Below, piece by piece: positions 61,317 through 64,000 of a stretch of DNA of 64,000 bases (its first letter is position 1; each line of letters starts with the position of its first letter). The translations under genes were made by a program, and so were the position numbers. The stretch lies in NCBI GenBank assembly GCA_947473475.1, contig CANJBZ010000014.1, positions 1 to 64,000 of the forward strand. Reading direction: 5' to 3'. The stretch comes from Alphaproteobacteria bacterium (GTDB taxonomy: Bacteria > Pseudomonadota > Alphaproteobacteria > Micropepsales > Micropepsaceae). The notes under the pieces were generated by a model, which did no database searches, was not told where the DNA came from, and saw only the letters and a list, made by a program, of their open reading frames with translations.

Positions 61317-61939
61317 CGCGATCGCCCTATCCTCGGTTCTTGGCCCTGAAGCAAACGGACGATGTTCTCGCGGTGCTTGACGTAAATAAGGAGGACCATG
61401 ATCAGCGTCAGCAAGGCGAACAGCGTCGTCCCAAGGAAAAGGAAATAAAGCGGCGTCAGCGCCGTTGCGACAAGCGCAGCGAGCGAAGAGTAGCGAAAGG
61501 CCTGTGCGATGCCGAGCCAACTCGCGCAGATAAGAAGTCCGACAGGCCAGGCAAGCGCGAGCACGACGCCGATGAAGGTGGCGACGCCTTTGCCGCCCTT
61601 GAACCCAAGCCAGATCGGATAGAGATGCCCGATGAAGGCGCCCAGTCCGGCAAAGACGCCGAAGCTTTGGCCGCCGAGATTAAAGCCCGCGACAACGGCG
61701 ATGTAGCCCTTAAGCCCATCGCAAAACAGCGTGGCGGCGGCCGCTCCGCGATTGCCGGTGCGCAGCACATTCGTTGCGCCGATATTGCCCGAGCCGATCT
61801 TGCGAATGTCGCCGGCCCCGGCCAGCCGCGCAAAGATTAGTCCGAACGGAATAGAGCCCAGCAGATAGGCCAAAAAAAACGTGGCCAGAACATAAGGCCA
61901 CGCTGTTTCCCACCGGATCAGGGCAAGCGTTTCAACCAT
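61313..61939 (-). CDS. plsY: Glycerol-3-phosphate acyltransferase PlsY
   Basis: 208-residue inner-membrane enzyme that acylates glycerol-3-phosphate from acyl-phosphate, the first step of phospholipid synthesis. Motifs: LLGSIPFG, IGSGNIGATNVLR and GHLYPIWLGFKGGKGVAT, with five or so membrane helices. It begins one base past the pyrB stop region and overlaps dprA by four bases. In many relatives pyrC lies between pyrB and plsY; it is absent here. Confidence 0.95.
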   Translation of the reverse strand: MVETLALIRWETAWPYVLATFFLAYLLGSIPFGLIFARLAGAGDIRKIGSGNIGATNVLRTGNRGAAAATLFCDGLKGYIAVVAGFNLGGQSFGVFAGLGAFIGHLYPIWLGFKGGKGVATFIGVVLALAWPVGLLICASWLGIAQAFRYSSLAALVATALTPLYFLFLGTTLFALLTLIMVLLIYVKHRENIVRLLQGQEPRIGRSR

Positions 61940-61940
61940 C

Positions 61941-63320
61941 TTATCCGCTTGCCGCTTTACGGCGGCGTTTCGGCAGCGTGAAGCCCGCGCCTTCGGCGCG
62001 CTCCGTATCGGGAAAAATCACCGTGTCGTGGCCGGCGGCCAGCCGCAATGTCGTGCTCTCGCTGTCGTAATGTTTCGTGCGTTTGTTCGCGACCACGAAA
62101 TCCGCAATGTCCGTTTCGCAATAGAAACAGCGCAGCCGGTGCTCGCCGACCACGTGGAAGCGGTTGCGCGTGTATTTGCCTTCCTGCGGATCATGCACGA
62201 TGCAATTGGGATTGATGCATTCAATTCCCAGCGCGTTCGGCTGGTCGTACAGGGGACGCTCGTCGGGCTTGAAGCCGCCGGGATAGCGTTTGAGTCCAGT
62301 GCTTTCGCCAAAACCGAGAATGGACGCGATAAGCGCCATGCGGATGGGCACGCCGAACGCCGCTTGGCGGAAATAAGCGGCGCGGCGGTCGGAATCGAGC
62401 GCAATGTCCAGCTCTCCGACGCGGGGCAGGGGATGCAGCACGCTCGTCTTGGAATAGCGTTTGTCTCTAAGGAAACGCTGGTCGACGGTCGGATAGTCCT
62501 GCGCCTTGCCGGTCCAGCGTTCCTTCTGGAAGCGCGTCACATACATGGCGTCGACGTTCTTGCGGACTTTCAAATTCGCGTCCGCGATCAGCGCCAGCTG
62601 GTGCGGCTTGTCCGCCGTCATATAAAGAGCATCGACCGAGGAATTGTCTTTTTCGTAGCGCGCGCGCGGCACGGCATAGCAATTCAGCTCGTTGCGCAGC
62701 TTCCAATCGACATGGGCCGGCAGCTCCATGCCTTTGGCGGGCATCATCATGATGTTGGCGCCGAAGCGGGCCAAGGCATAGACAAAGGAATGGATCGTGC
62801 GGCTGCCCTTGAGGTCGCCCGAAATGGCCACGTTCAAATGCTGCAGCTTCTTGCCTTCCTGCAGCAGCGTGAACAGGTCGCACAAGGTCTGGGTCGGATG
62901 CTCATGGGCTCCGTCGCCGCCATTGACCACCGGCACGTTCGCGTAAGTGGCGGCCAGTTTGACCGCGCCATCGCGCGGATGGCGGATGACCAGAACGTCC
63001 GCATAATTGGATGCGACGCGCACCGTGTCGGCAAGGCTTTCGCCCTTGGCCGCGGAGCTTGTCGCGGGATCGGCGCTGCCGATCGATTTTCCGCCCAGCC
63101 GCAGCATGGCGCTTTCGAAGGAAAGGCGCGTGCGGGTGGACGGTTCGTAGAACAGGCTCGCCAGGATCGAGCCCTGCCCATCGCTTATACTGCGGCCGAT
63201 GCGGTGCGGGACGTTGGGATCGCTGAGCTTGCGCAGGAACGATTGCGCGCGCGAAAAAATACCCTCGATCTCTTCCAAGCTGAGATCGTTGATAGACGTG
63301 ATGTGGCGGAGATCGTGCAT
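61941..63320 (-). CDS. pyrB: Aspartate carbamoyltransferase with PyrI-like zinc domain
   Basis: 459 residues. Catalyses carbamoyl phosphate + aspartate to carbamoyl aspartate (pyrimidine synthesis). The carbamoyl-phosphate loop is FYEPSTRTRLSFE (Ser61-Arg65), with HPTQTLCDL and VLHPLPR downstream. The family is usually about 310 residues; this one has ~120 more. The extension contains Cys368-x4-Cys373 (CINPNCI) and Cys398-x2-Cys401 (CFYCE), as in the zinc domain of the regulatory chain PyrI (CPNxxCI...CKYCE). A nucleotide-binding PyrI domain is not evident. ATG at 63320 (second of two possible starts). Confidence 0.88.
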   Translation of the reverse strand: MHDLRHITSINDLSLEEIEGIFSRAQSFLRKLSDPNVPHRIGRSISDGQGSILASLFYEPSTRTRLSFESAMLRLGGKSIGSADPATSSAAKGESLADTVRVASNYADVLVIRHPRDGAVKLAATYANVPVVNGGDGAHEHPTQTLCDLFTLLQEGKKLQHLNVAISGDLKGSRTIHSFVYALARFGANIMMMPAKGMELPAHVDWKLRNELNCYAVPRARYEKDNSSVDALYMTADKPHQLALIADANLKVRKNVDAMYVTRFQKERWTGKAQDYPTVDQRFLRDKRYSKTSVLHPLPRVGELDIALDSDRRAAYFRQAAFGVPIRMALIASILGFGESTGLKRYPGGFKPDERPLYDQPNALGIECINPNCIVHDPQEGKYTRNRFHVVGEHRLRCFYCETDIADFVVANKRTKHYDSESTTLRLAAGHDTVIFPDTERAEGAGFTLPKRRRKAASG

Positions 63321-63543
63321 CAAAGCGAAGGCTTATAGGCAGGGATGGCCCGGAAGCAAAGCCTTACCCGCGAAGCCTCACAGGTTTCTTACAAATATTT
63401 GAAAAGGCGCGGATTTGCCTTCACCGTCAGCCAGAAAACCTTGGAAATGTTGCAGCATAGCGTCCGGCATTTAACCGAGCGTCGGCGTCTACGCAGACGA
63501 TCTGGCGGTGGCGTTCCTCTATTACCGCCCCCTGCTGAAGCGG

Positions 63544-64000
63544 CTATCGCGGATTAGCGATTGTCCTTAAGCGGTCGAGCGCGCCCTGAAGGATGTAGGC
63601 CGCCGCCATTTTGTCCACGACTTCCCCGCGCCGGCGGCGGGAAGCATCCGCGTCGATCAGTGTCCGCGTCACGGCGGCGGTCGAGAGCCGTTCATCCACC
63701 ATGACCAGCGCACAATCGGATACCGCCTCGAAATTGCGGGCAAAGGCGCGTGCGGACTGCGCAGAGGGGCCATCCGAGCCATCCATGTTGAGCGGCAGAC
63801 CGATGACGAGCCCGCCGATGCTGTGCTCGGCAATCAGCTTCATCAGAATGGCGGCGTCTGTCTTAAAGCGCCCACGCGCTAGGGTTTGGAAGGGTGTTGC
63901 AATGTTGCGTGTCGTATCGGACAGCGCCAGCCCTATGGTTTTTTCGCCGAGATCCAATCCCAACAGCCTCTGCCCTTGCTTCAGGACTGGCGGGAGGTCG
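63544..64000 (-). CDS. ruvX: YqgF/RuvX-type Holliday-junction resolvase homologue, partial
   Basis: The frame continues past the right edge of the window (preceding codons read DLPPVLKQGQRLLGLDLG), so the first few residues are missing. RLLGLDLGEKTIGLALSD holds the RNase H-like first strand with its catalytic Asp; GLVIGLPLNMDGSDGPSAQ and MVDERLSTAAVTRTL are diagnostic of the family, with a final D in EVVDKMAAAYILQ. Acts on RNA/DNA in rRNA processing or recombination (family knowledge). Adjacent to pyrB, as commonly found in this class; a 220-base gap between them shows no recognised feature. Confidence 0.92.
   Translation of the reverse strand, partial: DLPPVLKQGQRLLGLDLGEKTIGLALSDTTRNIATPFQTLARGRFKTDAAILMKLIAEHSIGGLVIGLPLNMDGSDGPSAQSARAFARNFEAVSDCALVMVDERLSTAAVTRTLIDADASRRRRGEVVDKMAAAYILQGALDRLRTIANPR

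Noticed and set aside
63345-63557. 70-codon frame in the ruvX-pyrB gap
   Set aside because: No family, basic low-complexity tail, and no convincing ribosome site.

Overview
The window looks like chromosome from a GC-rich alphaproteobacterium. Two gene orders typical of that class are present: recG-sdhE-mfd, and topA-dprA-plsY-pyrB-ruvX together with rnr-NUDIX-cytochrome c-rpmG. Exported, signal-peptide-bearing proteins of unknown function and several families of GC-rich palindromic repeats are common. The genus cannot be fixed from sequence reading alone.

Layout. 1-5.6 kb is a nucleotide-sugar module: galE, galU, a UDP-glucuronate 4-epimerase-like gene and ugd. It begins with a GT4 glycosyltransferase cut off by what looks like an insertion-sequence end. 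5.7-8 kb is a two-gene ABC exporter. 8-14 kb holds recG, sdhE and mfd. 14-20 kb is accessory: a double cupin, a DUF6152-type protein, an exported serine hydrolase, an MFS carrier and a PepSY membrane protein. 20.3-24.9 kb is a mosaic island: a decayed 3' piece of mfd, a three-gene TIR-like / caspase-like / RyR-like cassette (probable anti-phage system of the TIR-caspase Thoeris kind), and a duplicated 3' end of a DUF6282 gene bracketing two unknown genes. 25-38.5 kb is a patchwork of small metabolic and exported genes: fatty acid hydroxylase, ArsR/SRPBCC pair, HerA-like ATPase, a DUF481 gene broken by a stop codon, SMP-30-like protein, GT10 fucosyltransferase-like protein and aldehyde dehydrogenase. 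38.7-42.7 kb holds rpmG, cytochrome c, NUDIX and rnr.

42.7-57.3 kb is the most striking segment. It contains four paralogous ~720-residue exported proteins (carboxypeptidase-regulatory-like N-domain, one CxxCH haem site, propeller-like body) around a decahaem cytochrome (MtrA/PioA/DmsE type) and an MtrB/PioB-type outer-membrane barrel. This is a porin-cytochrome conduit for moving electrons across the outer membrane. The block sits exactly between rnr and topA, which are usually neighbours in alphaproteobacteria. 57.4-64 kb is topA, dprA, plsY, an aspartate carbamoyltransferase carrying a PyrI-like zinc domain, and ruvX running off the window.

No tRNA, rRNA, CRISPR array or complete transposase was recognised. 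All identifications come from reading motifs by eye; no database search was run.
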